Shown here one piece after another: positions 9,213 through 17,821 of a stretch of DNA of 64,000 nucleotides (the first letter of the stretch is position 1; every line of letters starts with the position of its first letter). Below the pieces are notes generated by a model. That model was not told the DNA's origin. It made no database searches and saw only the letters and a program-made list of their open reading frames with translations. The position numbers were made by a program, and so were the translations under genes. The stretch comes from Agrobacterium tumefaciens (lineage in GTDB: Bacteria > Pseudomonadota > Alphaproteobacteria > Rhizobiales > Rhizobiaceae), in the NCBI GenBank assembly GCA_025559845.1, contig CP048469.1, positions 558,001 through 622,000 of the forward strand. The letters are read 5' to 3'.

Positions 9213-9247
9213 CGGAAAATGGAAAAGGGCCGCCTGAGGCGACCCTT
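9213..9247 (-). terminator. Terminator of the small 9.3-kb gene
   Basis: On the minus strand AAGGGTCGCC pairs with GGCGGCCCTT (one U-G wobble) around a 3-base TCA loop (9225-9247), followed by TTCCATTTTCC. The tail is T-rich only in the minus direction, so it should end the transcript of the 24-codon ORF at 9311-9385. Confidence 0.7.
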
Positions 9248-9310
9248 CCATGAGTTTGGTCTTCTTTCAGACCCGGGACTGTTTCTCAACGTTCCGAAGG
9301 TAGAGGGGTA

Positions 9311-9385
9311 TTAAACCGAGGGCTGCCCCGGCGAAACCGCACCCTTTCCATTGCCTGAACCAAAGACCGAAATCTCATTAGACAT
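9311..9385 (-). CDS. 24-residue Gly/Ser-rich peptide with extended Shine-Dalgarno
   Basis: ATG at 9385 is preceded by AAGGAGGTGATCC (complement of 9387-9399), a 13-nt match to the anti-Shine-Dalgarno end of 16S rRNA, at good spacing. The peptide begins MSNEISVFGSGNGKGAVSPG and ends QPSV. It is polar and Gly/Ser rich, with no membrane segment. A promoter-like -35/-10 pair lies at 9422-9450 and a minus-strand terminator at 9213-9247, giving a self-contained transcript of about 200 nt between cysA and the quinone oxidoreductase gene. I do not recognise the family. The ribosome binding site argues for heavy translation, so this is probably a real small protein gene rather than a chance ORF. Confidence 0.7.
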   Translation of the reverse strand: MSNEISVFGSGNGKGAVSPGQPSV

Positions 9386-9421
9386 TGGATCACCTCCTTC
9401 TAGTACGTTGAACATAACTCG

Positions 9422-9450
9422 AAGGTAGTACGATTCCTGGCGAATGCAAG
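9422..9450 (-). promoter_or_regulatory. Promoter of the 24-residue peptide gene
   Basis: On the minus strand CTTGCA (9450-9445) and TACCTT (9427-9422) are separated by 17 bases and lie about 37 bases upstream of the ATG at 9385. CTTG-type -35 boxes are common in alphaproteobacteria. The call is pattern-based only. Confidence 0.45.
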
Positions 9451-9457
9451 TCTGTCG

Positions 9458-10459
9458 TCACGAAACTGTCATCACGATTTTGCCGACGTGATTGCTGCTT
9501 TCCATCAAACGATGCGCATCGGCGACCTCTTCCAGAGTGAAAACCCGATTGATGACAGGGGCGATCTTGCCGCTTTCAATCAGCGGCCAGACCTGTTCGA
9601 CCAGCTCGTCGCGGATCGCCCGCTTCTCGTCTGCTGTACGCGGCCGCATGGTTGACCCTGTCACCGTCAGCCGTTTGACCATGATTGGCGTGAGGTTGAT
9701 TTTCTCGGTCACTGCGCCGCCCAAAAAGGCGATGATGGACAGGCACCCGTCCTTTGCGAGTGAGGCGATGTTCTTTTCGAAATAGGCTGCCCCGATCATG
9801 TCGAGAATGACGTCGACACCCTTGCCATTCGTCTCCGCCTTTATGACGGTCGCGAAGTCCTCATCGCGGTAGTTGATGGCCCGTTTGGCGCCCAGCTTTT
9901 CGCAGGCATCGCATTTTTCCTTTGAACCCGCCGTGGCAAAGACCTCAGCGCCGAAGGCCTTGGCGAGCTGGATCGCCGTCGTGCCGATACCGCTGCTGCC
10001 CCCGTGGATCAGAACCGTCTCGCCTTCCGTCAGGCCGGCCATCTGGAAAAGATTGGCCCAGACGGTGAAGAATGTTTCTGGCAGCGCCGCAGCCTTGACC
10101 GCGTCGTAACCCTTGGGGAAGGGCAGGGCCTGTCCGGCCGGAACAGTGCAATATTCGGCATAGCCACCGCCATTGGCCAGCGCGCAAACCTTGTCGCCAA
10201 TCGCAAACTCATCAACGCCGTCGCCGAGTGCCACAACCTCTCCGGCGATTTCAAGACCGAGGATCGGGCTTGCATCCTTCGGCGGAGGATAGGTGCCTTG
10301 CCGCTGGGCAACGTCAGGCCTGTTGACGCCAGCCGCCTGCACTTTCACGAGAATTTCTCCGGCACGTGGAGACGGCAACGCACCTCTGGAAAGCTGCATG
10401 ACGTCGGGACCACCATGGGAGGGGAGGTCAACGAAACGCATGGTGACGGGCAGGGTCAT
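9458..10459 (-). CDS. NAD(P)H-quinone oxidoreductase, PIG3/zeta-crystallin type
   Basis: This is a soluble NADPH-dependent oxidoreductase of the medium-chain dehydrogenase/reductase family that likely reduces quinones or other enone-type electrophiles. The 333-residue protein has the GroES-like N-terminal domain ([17 protein letters not shown] around 44-60) and a Rossmann motif GGSSGIG at 153-159. It lacks the zinc ligands of alcohol dehydrogenases. The sequence follows TP53I3-like (PIG3) family members closely over its whole length. It is transcribed alone. Its physiological substrate cannot be told from sequence. Confidence 0.9.
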   Translation of the reverse strand: MTLPVTMRFVDLPSHGGPDVMQLSRGALPSPRAGEILVKVQAAGVNRPDVAQRQGTYPPPKDASPILGLEIAGEVVALGDGVDEFAIGDKVCALANGGGYAEYCTVPAGQALPFPKGYDAVKAAALPETFFTVWANLFQMAGLTEGETVLIHGGSSGIGTTAIQLAKAFGAEVFATAGSKEKCDACEKLGAKRAINYRDEDFATVIKAETNGKGVDVILDMIGAAYFEKNIASLAKDGCLSIIAFLGGAVTEKINLTPIMVKRLTVTGSTMRPRTADEKRAIRDELVEQVWPLIESGKIAPVINRVFTLEEVADAHRLMESSNHVGKIVMTVS

Positions 10460-10551
10460 GGCGGGTTCCTTCGTGCGGGCTGGTTCTCTGGTGGAGTTCC
10501 GACCCTAAGGGACGTATCCCGCTTATGGAAGAAGACCCTTTGTCGCGAGTG

Positions 10552-12354
10552 TCATTTTGTCTCGCCAAAACTGCGCAGGACAAGCCCGCCGTCGTCTTCC
10601 TTCGCCGCTTTCTTGATTGCCGCAATCTCGCTGCCGATCCGCTCCGGATTGGCCAGTACCAGGCCCTTGGGCAAAGTCAGAACGCCGATCGAGCAGCGCA
10701 GCAGAGAGAAATCCCGTTCATTGCCATGGCGATCCTGGCCCTTCATGCGGCCTGCTTCGCGATCTTCCGGGGAATAAAGTTCTGCCACATCGTCGTGGAA
10801 GTCGCTGAGCAGCCGTTCAAGGATTTCGGTCAGTTCCTCCACGGTCCAGTCGCGGACGCCGATGAAGAAGTCGTCGCCACCGATATGGCCCAGGAAGCAG
10901 TCTCCGGCGAAGAAATAACGTCGTATCAGGGCGGAAAACAGGCTGATGGCGTGGTCGCCGGCGTGAAAACCGTATTTGTCGTTAAACGGCTTGAAGTTAT
11001 CGAAGTCGCAATAACAGAAGAACCGGGTTTCGTCGCCGTCGCTGCAACTGTCGGCAATGAATCCCCCGATGGCGCGGTTGCCGGGAAGGGCGGTCAGCGG
11101 GTTCTGGTCTTGCGCCATCTTCAGTTGTTTTTCATTGATGACCTTGATCAGCGAGGCAGCGGAAACGACACCGGCATAACGCATGTTTTCGGTCAGGATT
11201 ACGCAGGCGCTTCCGCCCATGCTGGCAAACATGTTCATCAACTGGTCGGCATTTGCATCCAGTCCGACGATGGGCGCACCATCGACAAAGTGCGAGATCG
11301 TGCGCTCATACATCTTGTTTTTCAGAAGATCGCGGCCGAACGGCTGATAGATGTATTCTTTCAGGTGATATTCATTGATGACGCCGCGCGGTTCTCCATT
11401 TGCATTGAGAACCGGAAAGAACGCCTGTTGCGGGTTCTTGCGGAAAAGTTCGAAAACGCTGTCGACGCTGTCATGTTCGTAGACCGTGGGAAGCCGTTCG
11501 ATTTCGCGGCGGATCAGAATCTCGTCGAGCGTCTGGCTGCTGCGACGCGAGACGCCGATGCGGTTGAGATGCGGAAAACTCTGGGGAAGTTCACTTGTGA
11601 AGACGGTCGGTTTGGCAATCAGCCATCCCTGCACCAGATCGACGCCGTACTCGCGGCACGCGAGGAATTCGGCTTCGGTTTCGATGCCTTCGGCAATGAC
11701 GCGAACGCCGAGAACATGAGCGATATTGACGATGTTGCGGACGAGATGCTGCTTGCGTGGATGGTGATCGACGCCACTGATAAAATGGCGATCGATCTTG
11801 AGATAATCGAGCGGGAAGTCACACAGGAGTTTCATCTCGCCGTGGCCCGCGCCAAAATCGTCGATTGCCAGCTTAAAACCTTCGCGACGCATGCGCTCGA
11901 TCAGTGCCTTGAACTCCGGCACGCTGGTATTGTCGAAACGTTCTGACAATTCGAAGCAGATCGACGAGGCCGGGATGCCCGCCTTGGCGAGATTGTCGAC
12001 CAGCCTGTCGAGAATGCTGTCACCGTGACGGATCATTCTCACGTCAAGATTGAGGAAAAGCGTGGCAGACGAAAAGTCGGGCAACGTCGAGAACTTTGCC
12101 AGGGCTCTGCTTGCCAGCATCTGCTCGAAGTTGATCAACTCACCATCTTCCGCGGCCTGATCGAGCAATGCCAGCGGGCTGGAAAAGCCGAGGCGATCAT
12201 AGCCGCGCATCAGCGACTCATAGCCGAAAATCGTGCCTGTTGTTGCTTCGACAATGGGTTGAAAGGCGGTTTCCAGTACCAATTTGGCCATTGGAAACAT
12301 CTGCCCGGAGGCAAAACGCCGGATGACCTCTTGTTCAAACGTTGCCGCCGGCAT
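10552..12354 (-). CDS. c-di-GMP signalling protein: EAL, CBS-like pair and GGDEF-variant domain
   Basis: The protein has 600 residues. An N-terminal EAL phosphodiesterase domain (about 25-260) keeps key residues: E46 in YESLMRG, ELSER 135-139, DDFGAG 165-170, KIDRHF 186-191 and AEGIET 221-226. The middle (about 285-410) reads as a CBS-like pair. The C-terminal domain has CDFDNFKPFND near 449-459 and the active-site variant GGDDF at 492-496; no canonical RxxD inhibitory site precedes it. The order EAL-CBS-GGDEF is the reverse of the usual GGDEF-EAL tandem and resembles the GcbA/YkuI-like c-di-GMP plus CBS arrangement. No signal peptide or membrane segment is present. ATG 12354 with GGAGCGGAGAA upstream is preferred to 12468. 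Whether it makes or degrades c-di-GMP is open; the intact EAL residues favour degradation. Confidence 0.9.
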   Translation of the reverse strand: MPAATFEQEVIRRFASGQMFPMAKLVLETAFQPIVEATTGTIFGYESLMRGYDRLGFSSPLALLDQAAEDGELINFEQMLASRALAKFSTLPDFSSATLFLNLDVRMIRHGDSILDRLVDNLAKAGIPASSICFELSERFDNTSVPEFKALIERMRREGFKLAIDDFGAGHGEMKLLCDFPLDYLKIDRHFISGVDHHPRKQHLVRNIVNIAHVLGVRVIAEGIETEAEFLACREYGVDLVQGWLIAKPTVFTSELPQSFPHLNRIGVSRRSSQTLDEILIRREIERLPTVYEHDSVDSVFELFRKNPQQAFFPVLNANGEPRGVINEYHLKEYIYQPFGRDLLKNKMYERTISHFVDGAPIVGLDANADQLMNMFASMGGSACVILTENMRYAGVVSAASLIKVINEKQLKMAQDQNPLTALPGNRAIGGFIADSCSDGDETRFFCYCDFDNFKPFNDKYGFHAGDHAISLFSALIRRYFFAGDCFLGHIGGDDFFIGVRDWTVEELTEILERLLSDFHDDVAELYSPEDREAGRMKGQDRHGNERDFSLLRCSIGVLTLPKGLVLANPERIGSEIAAIKKAAKEDDGGLVLRSFGETK

Positions 12355-12665
12355 CGAATTTTCTCCGCTCCTGTCGTTCCTTTCCGTGCCGTTTAAGGTG
12401 TTGATCAGACCTGGCTTGGAAGGACGTAATTTCTTTTGCGGCGAATGATGCATTGCAGCAGTCAACAAAAGCTTTCAGCTATGTGAAGCTTTTGTGAAGG
12501 TTGTGGCGGGTTGTAGAAATCTTGCGTGAGACAACGAAAAAGCGGTCGCTTTTCGTTAACCAAGATACAGAGATCTGGAGTTGCGTACCCTGACGCGTCT
12601 GCGTAGACGCGCCGATGTTTCAGGTTCGCAGGCTTTTCGTGCGTCGGGACCTGGCGATGATGGTC
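12355..12665. other. 311-bp intergenic region with two dyads
   Basis: No ORF is convincing. It holds the leader of the EAL/GGDEF gene (minus), an imperfect hairpin at 12533-12557, and a dyad CGCGTCT-GCGT-AGACGCG at 12594-12611 that is not followed by T residues on either strand. No partner toxin gene for the antitoxin at 12666-12902 is present here. Confidence 0.5.
12533..12557 (-). terminator. Possible terminator after the antitoxin gene
   Basis: On the minus strand AACGAAAAGC pairs with GCTTTTTCGTT around GACC, with one bulged base, and is followed by GTCTC. The lower stem is AT-rich. It lies about 110 bp after the antitoxin stop and could end that transcript. Confidence 0.4.
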
Positions 12666-12902
12666 TCAGGCCCGGTGGATGCGAACCGTGTGTGCCGCGT
12701 AAAGTTCTGCGACATTCAGTCTTTCCTTGTCGGACTCATTGTCCGACACGGATTTTGCGCCAGCGTTCTGTGCCGCAGACGCTGCCCACAGTCTCAAGGC
12801 AGCTCTGACAACTTCGCTGCCGGATGCATATTCGCCGCAGTCCACGGCGTCGCGCATTCTTGCTGCCTGTTCCGGGGAAATGGATACTGTCACCATTGGC
12901 AT
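12666..12902 (-). CDS. ParD-like ribbon-helix-helix antitoxin without a visible toxin
   Basis: The 78-residue protein begins MPMVTVSISPEQAARMRDAV and continues DCGEYASGSEVVRAALRLW. This is the N-terminal ribbon-helix-helix pattern of ParD/CC2985-type antitoxins, which bind DNA and neutralise a ParE-like toxin through an acidic C-terminal tail (SDNESDKERLNVAELYAAH). GGAGAG lies 5 bases upstream of ATG 12902, and a promoter-like TATTAT lies near 12974. A parE gene would be expected just downstream (below 12666), but only non-coding sequence and then the EAL/GGDEF gene follow. It is either an orphan antitoxin or a stand-alone regulator. Confidence 0.75.
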   Translation of the reverse strand: MPMVTVSISPEQAARMRDAVDCGEYASGSEVVRAALRLWAASAAQNAGAKSVSDNESDKERLNVAELYAAHTVRIHRA

Positions 12903-13086
12903 GATATCTCTCCCTGTTTTCAGCGGCCATTTTTCAGTTCATTCGTCTGGCGCCGCTTCCAGCGAAATTGGTATCACCGTCTATAATACCACGAAACGCG
13001 TCCCATACCCAATTTGCAGTATATTGTGGTTTGGTTTTTCCCTTTTCGGCAAGCTGGCGGCACGTTTGCGCCGCAGCTGACATATC

Positions 13087-13635
13087 CTATTCGCGAATTG
13101 CAAAAGACAGTGCAATGAGGGCCCATCCCTGCATGATCAGGTCGATGGCCAGAAACAGCCCGAGCACCCACAGGCTATTGACCGGCCAGCCGGCCGCAAT
13201 CACGAGGCCCGCAAGGGCGGTCACAACACCGGCTGCGGTGATCCAGCCCCAGCCTTTGGCCGGTTTCAGCCTGAAGCCGACGAAGATGCGGAAAACCCCG
13301 GCAACAACAAGGGATATCGCCATCAACAGCGTCAAAACCGCCGCCGTCAGGTCAGGATTCTGGAAGGCGATGACACCAGCTACAGCATAGAGCAGGCCGC
13401 TCAAGACCCAGAAAACGGCATTGCCCCAGCCTTTCACCTGAAAGGCATGAATGAGTTGCAGGACGCCGCCCATCAGCATCATGACGCCGACATAAAAGAC
13501 CGATGCGACGGTCGCGACCAGAAGATTACCGAGTGCGATGACGCCGAATGTCAGGAGAACGAGGCCGAGCGCCAGAAACCATCCCCACTTTGCTTTCAGC
13601 GGCGAAAATCCGAGCGGATTGAGACTGTGTGTCAT
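13087..13635 (-). CDS. HdeD-family (DUF308) membrane protein
   Basis: The 182-residue protein is predicted to lie in the inner membrane. It shows about six hydrophobic helices in three pairs, with repeats such as YVGVMMLMGGVLQLIHAF, LLYAVAGVIAFQNPDLTAAVLTLLMA and LFLAIDLIMQGWALIALSFA, the HdeD/DUF308 pattern. HdeD is linked to acid resistance in E. coli, but the biochemical activity is unknown. The frame is open upstream to 13866; ATG 13635 with a GAGAG ribosome binding site and homologous start (MTHSLNPLGF) was chosen. It is divergent from betI. Confidence 0.85.
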   Translation of the reverse strand: MTHSLNPLGFSPLKAKWGWFLALGLVLLTFGVIALGNLLVATVASVFYVGVMMLMGGVLQLIHAFQVKGWGNAVFWVLSGLLYAVAGVIAFQNPDLTAAVLTLLMAISLVVAGVFRIFVGFRLKPAKGWGWITAAGVVTALAGLVIAAGWPVNSLWVLGLFLAIDLIMQGWALIALSFAIRE

Positions 13636-13750
13636 CTCTCTGTCTCCGGAATTGGTTGGGAAACAAGCTATCACGATTGCTGGATAGCGCAACGCTGATC
13701 CCATAGATTTGATCTGGCGCAAACAGGGAACCAAAATGGCGCATTTTTTA

Positions 13751-13770
13751 TTGATTGATGAGTCAATCAA
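13751..13770. promoter_or_regulatory. BetI operator (perfect dyad)
   Basis: TTGATTGATGAGTCAATCAA is a perfect palindrome (8-bp arms, 4-base centre), 31 bp ahead of the betI ATG. It resembles published BetI boxes, which centre on TTGATTG/CAATCAA. Choline should release BetI from it and induce betIBA. Confidence 0.88.
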
Positions 13771-13801
13771 GAATAATTTGCCACCCATCAAGGAGAACGA
13801 G

Positions 13802-14422
13802 ATGCCAAAGATCGGAATGGAGCCGGTTCGAAAGAAGGCGCTGGTTGACGCCGCGCTGCGGACCATCGGCCATCACGGATCGCTGAATGTCACGATGTCT
13901 GATATCGCGCGCGAGGCGGGCGTATCGGCCGCATTGGCGCATCATTATTTCGGTAGCAAGCAGCAGCTTCTTCTTGAAACCATCCGCAGTCTGCTGCGTG
14001 ACCTGCGGCGTGATGCCGTCGCAGCGCTTACCCGCGCCTCCGGGCCGCGAGAGCGTCTGAGTGCGATCATCCATGTCTCTTTCCAGAGTGACCAGTTCAG
14101 CCCCGAGGCTGTGGCCGCGTGGCTGGCATTTTATGTCGATGCCCAGCGTTCGGAGGAAACAAGGCGGCTTCTGGTTCTCTATGCCCGTCGTTTGCGCTCC
14201 AATCTTCTGTCCAGCCTGAACAGGCTTTGCCCGCCTGACGATGCCGCGCGCATCGCCGAAGGCGCCGCCGCGCTGATTGACGGTCTCTACATTCGCCACA
14301 GCCTGCGGGCGGCTCCGCCCGCCTTCTCATCCGCACCTGCACTCGTCGAGGATTACTTCGATGTGCAGCTCAAACCATTTCTGGAAGGGCGCCGCTCAAA
14401 GCCGCCTGTCCATCTTCTTTAA
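13802..14422 (+). CDS. betI: Choline-responsive TetR-family repressor BetI
   Basis: BetI represses the choline-to-glycine-betaine genes and is released by choline. The 206-residue protein has the TetR HTH at about 27-60 (SLNVTMSDIAREAGVSAALAHHYFGSKQQLLL), which includes the BetI-typical SAALAHHYF recognition helix, and a ligand-binding C-terminal domain. It heads betIBA (12-bp gap to betB), and its probable operator lies at 13751-13770, indicating autoregulation. ATG 13802 follows AGGAGAACG. Confidence 0.95.
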   Translation: MPKIGMEPVRKKALVDAALRTIGHHGSLNVTMSDIAREAGVSAALAHHYFGSKQQLLLETIRSLLRDLRRDAVAALTRASGPRERLSAIIHVSFQSDQFSPEAVAAWLAFYVDAQRSEETRRLLVLYARRLRSNLLSSLNRLCPPDDAARIAEGAAALIDGLYIRHSLRAAPPAFSSAPALVEDYFDVQLKPFLEGRRSKPPVHLL

Positions 14423-14434
14423 GGAGTATTCGAC

Positions 14435-15916
14435 ATGACTACGGACAAAGCCCTGCGGGCACAGCCGAAAGCGTCCCATTTCATCGATGGTGTCTACGTT
14501 GAGGATACGGCTGGCACGGTCATCGAGAGCGTCTTTCCGGCCACAGGCGAAGTGATTGCCAGACTGCATGCCGCAACGCCTGCCATTGTCGAACGTGCTA
14601 TCGCATCCGCCAAGCGGGCCCAGAAAGAATGGGCGGCATTGAGCCCGACGGCACGCGGCCGTATTCTCAAGCGCGCGGCTGATATCATTCGCGAGCGCAA
14701 TGAGGCGCTGTCGGAACTGGAAACGTTCGACACCGGCAAGCCCATTCAGGAAACCATTGTTGCCGATCCGACCTCCGGCGCGGACGCTTTCGAGTTTTTC
14801 GGCGGCATTGCGGCCTCGGCGTTGAATGGCGATTATATTCCGCTCGGCGGCGATTTCGCCTACACCAAGCGCGTACCGCTTGGCGTCTGCGTCGGTATCG
14901 GCGCGTGGAACTACCCGCAGCAGATTGCGTGCTGGAAAGCTGCCCCCGCACTGGTGGCCGGCAACGCCATGGTGTTCAAGCCCTCGGAAAATACGCCGCT
15001 CGGTGCGCTGAAGATTGCCGAGATATTACTGGAAGCCGGCCTGCCGAAGGGGCTTTTCAACGTTATTCAGGGCGACCGCGACACGGGTCCGCTGCTGGTC
15101 AATCATCCCGATGTCGCCAAGGTTTCTCTGACTGGTTCTGTGCCGACAGGCCGCAAGGTTGCTGCTGCCGCTGCCGGCCACCTCAAGCATGTCACGATGG
15201 AACTTGGTGGCAAGTCGCCGCTGATCGTGTTCGACGATGCCGATATCGAAAGCGCCGTAGGCGGCGCTATGCTTGGCAACTTCTATTCCTCCGGCCAGGT
15301 CTGCTCCAACGGCACACGTGTGTTCGTGCAGCGAAAGGTAAAGGAGCGTTTTCTTGAAAACCTCAAGAAGCGCACCGAGGCAATGGTGCTCGGCGATCCC
15401 CTGGATTATGCCACGCACCTGGGACCGCTGGTCTCGAAAGCCCAGCAGGAAAAGGTGCTGGCCTATATCGAAAAGGGCAAGGCTGAGGCGGCAACGCTCG
15501 TCACCGGCGGCGGCATTCCCAACAATGTTTCGGGCGAGGGGTTTTACGTTCAGCCAACCGTCTTTGCAGATGTGAAGGATGACATGACCATCGCGCGCGA
15601 GGAAATCTTCGGCCCGGTCATGTGCGTTCTCGATTTCGACGATGAAGACGAGGTGCTGGCCCGCGCCAATGCCACCGAGTTCGGTCTTGCCGGCGGTGTT
15701 TTCACTGCCGATCTCGCTCGCGCCCATCGTGTCGTCGATCAACTCGAGGCGGGTACGTTGTGGATCAACACCTACAATCTGTGCCCGGTAGAAATTCCTT
15801 TTGGTGGCCTGAAGCAATCCGGTTTCGGACGTGAAAACTCGGCCGCCGCGCTTGATCACTACAGCGAATTGAAAACCGTATACGTCGCAACCGGCAAGGT
15901 TGAGGCGCCATACTGA
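14435..15916 (+). CDS. betB: Betaine aldehyde dehydrogenase
   Basis: BetB oxidises betaine aldehyde to glycine betaine with NAD(P)+, the second step of osmoprotectant synthesis from choline. The 493-residue protein has catalytic Asn in AWNYP (N159), general base E256 in TMELGGKSP and nucleophile C290 in [11 protein letters not shown], plus the GSVPTGR NAD-binding segment near 234-240. The length matches the family. It lies 12 bp after betI with an AAGGAG ribosome binding site and 73 bp before betA. No betC (choline sulfatase) gene is in the operon, unlike the betICBA order of Sinorhizobium. Confidence 0.96.
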   Translation: MTTDKALRAQPKASHFIDGVYVEDTAGTVIESVFPATGEVIARLHAATPAIVERAIASAKRAQKEWAALSPTARGRILKRAADIIRERNEALSELETFDTGKPIQETIVADPTSGADAFEFFGGIAASALNGDYIPLGGDFAYTKRVPLGVCVGIGAWNYPQQIACWKAAPALVAGNAMVFKPSENTPLGALKIAEILLEAGLPKGLFNVIQGDRDTGPLLVNHPDVAKVSLTGSVPTGRKVAAAAAGHLKHVTMELGGKSPLIVFDDADIESAVGGAMLGNFYSSGQVCSNGTRVFVQRKVKERFLENLKKRTEAMVLGDPLDYATHLGPLVSKAQQEKVLAYIEKGKAEAATLVTGGGIPNNVSGEGFYVQPTVFADVKDDMTIAREEIFGPVMCVLDFDDEDEVLARANATEFGLAGGVFTADLARAHRVVDQLEAGTLWINTYNLCPVEIPFGGLKQSGFGRENSAAALDHYSELKTVYVATGKVEAPY

Positions 15917-15989
15917 GGCCAGGCGCTCCCCTGCTAAGGGAGTGCACGCGCGCCACGAACCCTCGGCAGCATATTTGAAAGCAAAAGAG

Positions 15990-17642
15990 ATGCAGCAGGC
16001 AGATTTCGTTATCGTTGGTTCGGGTTCGGCAGGCTCGGCCATGGCCTATCGTCTGTCGGAAGATGGTCGCTATTCCGTCATCGTGATCGAAGCGGGTGGG
16101 TCGGATTTCGGCCCCTTCATTCAGATGCCTGCGGCCCTGGCATGGCCGATGAGCATGAAGCGGTACAATTGGGGTTACCTGTCCGAACCGGAGCCGAACC
16201 TCAATAATCGCCGTATTACCGCGCCACGCGGCAAGGTCATCGGCGGCTCTTCGTCGATCAACGGTCTCGTTTATGTGCGAGGCCATGCGGAGGACTTCAA
16301 TCGGTGGGAGGAACTCGGTGCGAAGGGGTGGGCCTATGCGGATGTCCTGCCATACTTCAAGCGCATGGAGCACAGCCACGGCGGCGAAGAGGGCTGGCGC
16401 GGCACGGATGGTCCGCTGCATGTGCAGCGCGGACCGGTCAAAAATCCACTTTTCCATGCGTTCATTCAGGCCGGTTCGCAGGCCGGTTTCGAGCTGACGG
16501 ACGACTATAACGGCTCCAAGCAGGAAGGCTTCGGCCTGATGGAGCAGACGATCCACGACGGTCGCCGCTGGTCTGCCGCCAATGCCTATCTGAGGCCGGC
16601 GCTGAAACGTGGCAATGTGACCTTGGTCAATGGCTTTGCCCGCAAGATCGTTATTGAAAACGGCCGTGCAACGGGTGTCGAGATCGAGCGCAAGGGCGTG
16701 GTGGAAACCATCATAGCGACCCGCGAAGTTGTCGTCTCGGCCTCGTCGTTCAACTCGCCCAAGCTCTTGATGCTGTCTGGCATCGGACCGGCGGACCACC
16801 TGCGGGACATGGGCGTTGAGGTAAAGGTGGACAGGCCAGGTGTCGGCGCCAATCTTCAGGACCATATGGAGTTCTATTTCCAGCAGGTATCGCTGAAGCC
16901 GGTCTCCCTGTATTCGTGGCTGCCCTGGTTCTGGCAGGGCGTCGCAGGGGCGCAGTGGTTGCTGTCGAAGGGCGGGCTTGGTGCGTCAAACCAGTTTGAG
17001 GCTTGCGCATTCCTGCGGTCGGCAGCCGGCTTGAAACAGCCGGATATCCAGTTCCATTTCCTGCCCGTCGCAATTTCCTATGACGGCAAGGCGGCGGCAA
17101 AGAGCCATGGTTTCCAGGTGCATGTCGGCTACAACCTGTCGAAATCGCGGGGTAACGTCACCCTTCGTTCTTCCGATCCGAAGGACGACCCCGTCATTCA
17201 CTTCAATTACATGAGCCAACCGGAAGACTGGGAAAAATTCCGCCACTGCGTGCGTCTCACACGCGAAATCTTCAGCCAGACGGCGTTTGACGAGTTTCGC
17301 GGTCCGGAGATCCAGCCGGGCGAAAAGGTGCAGTCCGATGCGGAAATCGATGCCTTCCTGCGCGAACACCTTGAAAGCGCCTACCATCCCTGCGGCACGT
17401 GTAGAATGGGCGATCGCGACGATCCTATGGCGGTTGTTGATCCGGAATGCCGGGTGATCGGCGTTGACGGATTGCGTGTGGCAGACAGCTCCATTTTCCC
17501 GCATGTGACCTACGGAAACCTCAACGGCCCGTCGATCATGACCGGCGAAAAGGCGGCTGACCATATCCTTGGCAAGCAGCCATTACCGCGCTCCAACCAG
17601 GAACCGTGGATCAACCCACGCGGGGCCATCAGCGATCGGTGA
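15990..17642 (+). CDS. betA: Choline dehydrogenase
   Basis: BetA is a membrane-associated FAD enzyme of the GMC oxidoreductase family that oxidises choline to betaine aldehyde. The 550-residue protein has the FAD dinucleotide motif GSGSAG at 10-15, [14 protein letters not shown] (GMC signature 1), and the C-terminal active-site region [10 protein letters not shown] with its catalytic His. ATG 15990 gives the family start [10 protein letters not shown]; the open frame upstream to 15900 overlaps betB and is not needed. It is the last gene of betIBA; the ClC gene follows on the same strand. Confidence 0.96.
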   Translation: MQQADFVIVGSGSAGSAMAYRLSEDGRYSVIVIEAGGSDFGPFIQMPAALAWPMSMKRYNWGYLSEPEPNLNNRRITAPRGKVIGGSSSINGLVYVRGHAEDFNRWEELGAKGWAYADVLPYFKRMEHSHGGEEGWRGTDGPLHVQRGPVKNPLFHAFIQAGSQAGFELTDDYNGSKQEGFGLMEQTIHDGRRWSAANAYLRPALKRGNVTLVNGFARKIVIENGRATGVEIERKGVVETIIATREVVVSASSFNSPKLLMLSGIGPADHLRDMGVEVKVDRPGVGANLQDHMEFYFQQVSLKPVSLYSWLPWFWQGVAGAQWLLSKGGLGASNQFEACAFLRSAAGLKQPDIQFHFLPVAISYDGKAAAKSHGFQVHVGYNLSKSRGNVTLRSSDPKDDPVIHFNYMSQPEDWEKFRHCVRLTREIFSQTAFDEFRGPEIQPGEKVQSDAEIDAFLREHLESAYHPCGTCRMGDRDDPMAVVDPECRVIGVDGLRVADSSIFPHVTYGNLNGPSIMTGEKAADHILGKQPLPRSNQEPWINPRGAISDR

Positions 17643-17821
17643 ATATGCCATGACCGCCGGTGGATTGGCCCATTTGCAGAGCCCGCCGGGAATATGATGA
17701 TGCGGTTCAGGGCTGTGCCGTATCGCGCGGCGCGGCAAATGGAACCTTGCAATCCCTGCCGCAGAGGCAGATAAACAGGCCTTCCCGCCTGACATTTGCC
17801 AAAAATCCGATCTGGACCGCC

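Noticed and set aside
9387..9400. Plus-strand GGATCACCTCCTT as a possible 16S rRNA 3'-end fragment
   Set aside because: No 16S-like sequence precedes it; it is the complement of a long Shine-Dalgarno ahead of a minus-strand ORF.
10525..11946. 473-codon plus-strand frame opposite the EAL/GGDEF gene
   Set aside because: The minus strand encodes an intact, motif-complete protein; the opposite frame is a GC-driven shadow without recognisable domains.
12594..12611. CGCGTCT-GCGT-AGACGCG as a terminator
   Set aside because: No T run follows on either strand; kept only as an unexplained dyad.
17660..17821. N-terminal extension of the ClC protein
   Set aside because: The extra 54 codons are polar, unlike the family, and begin inside the post-betA gap; ATG 17822 fits better.
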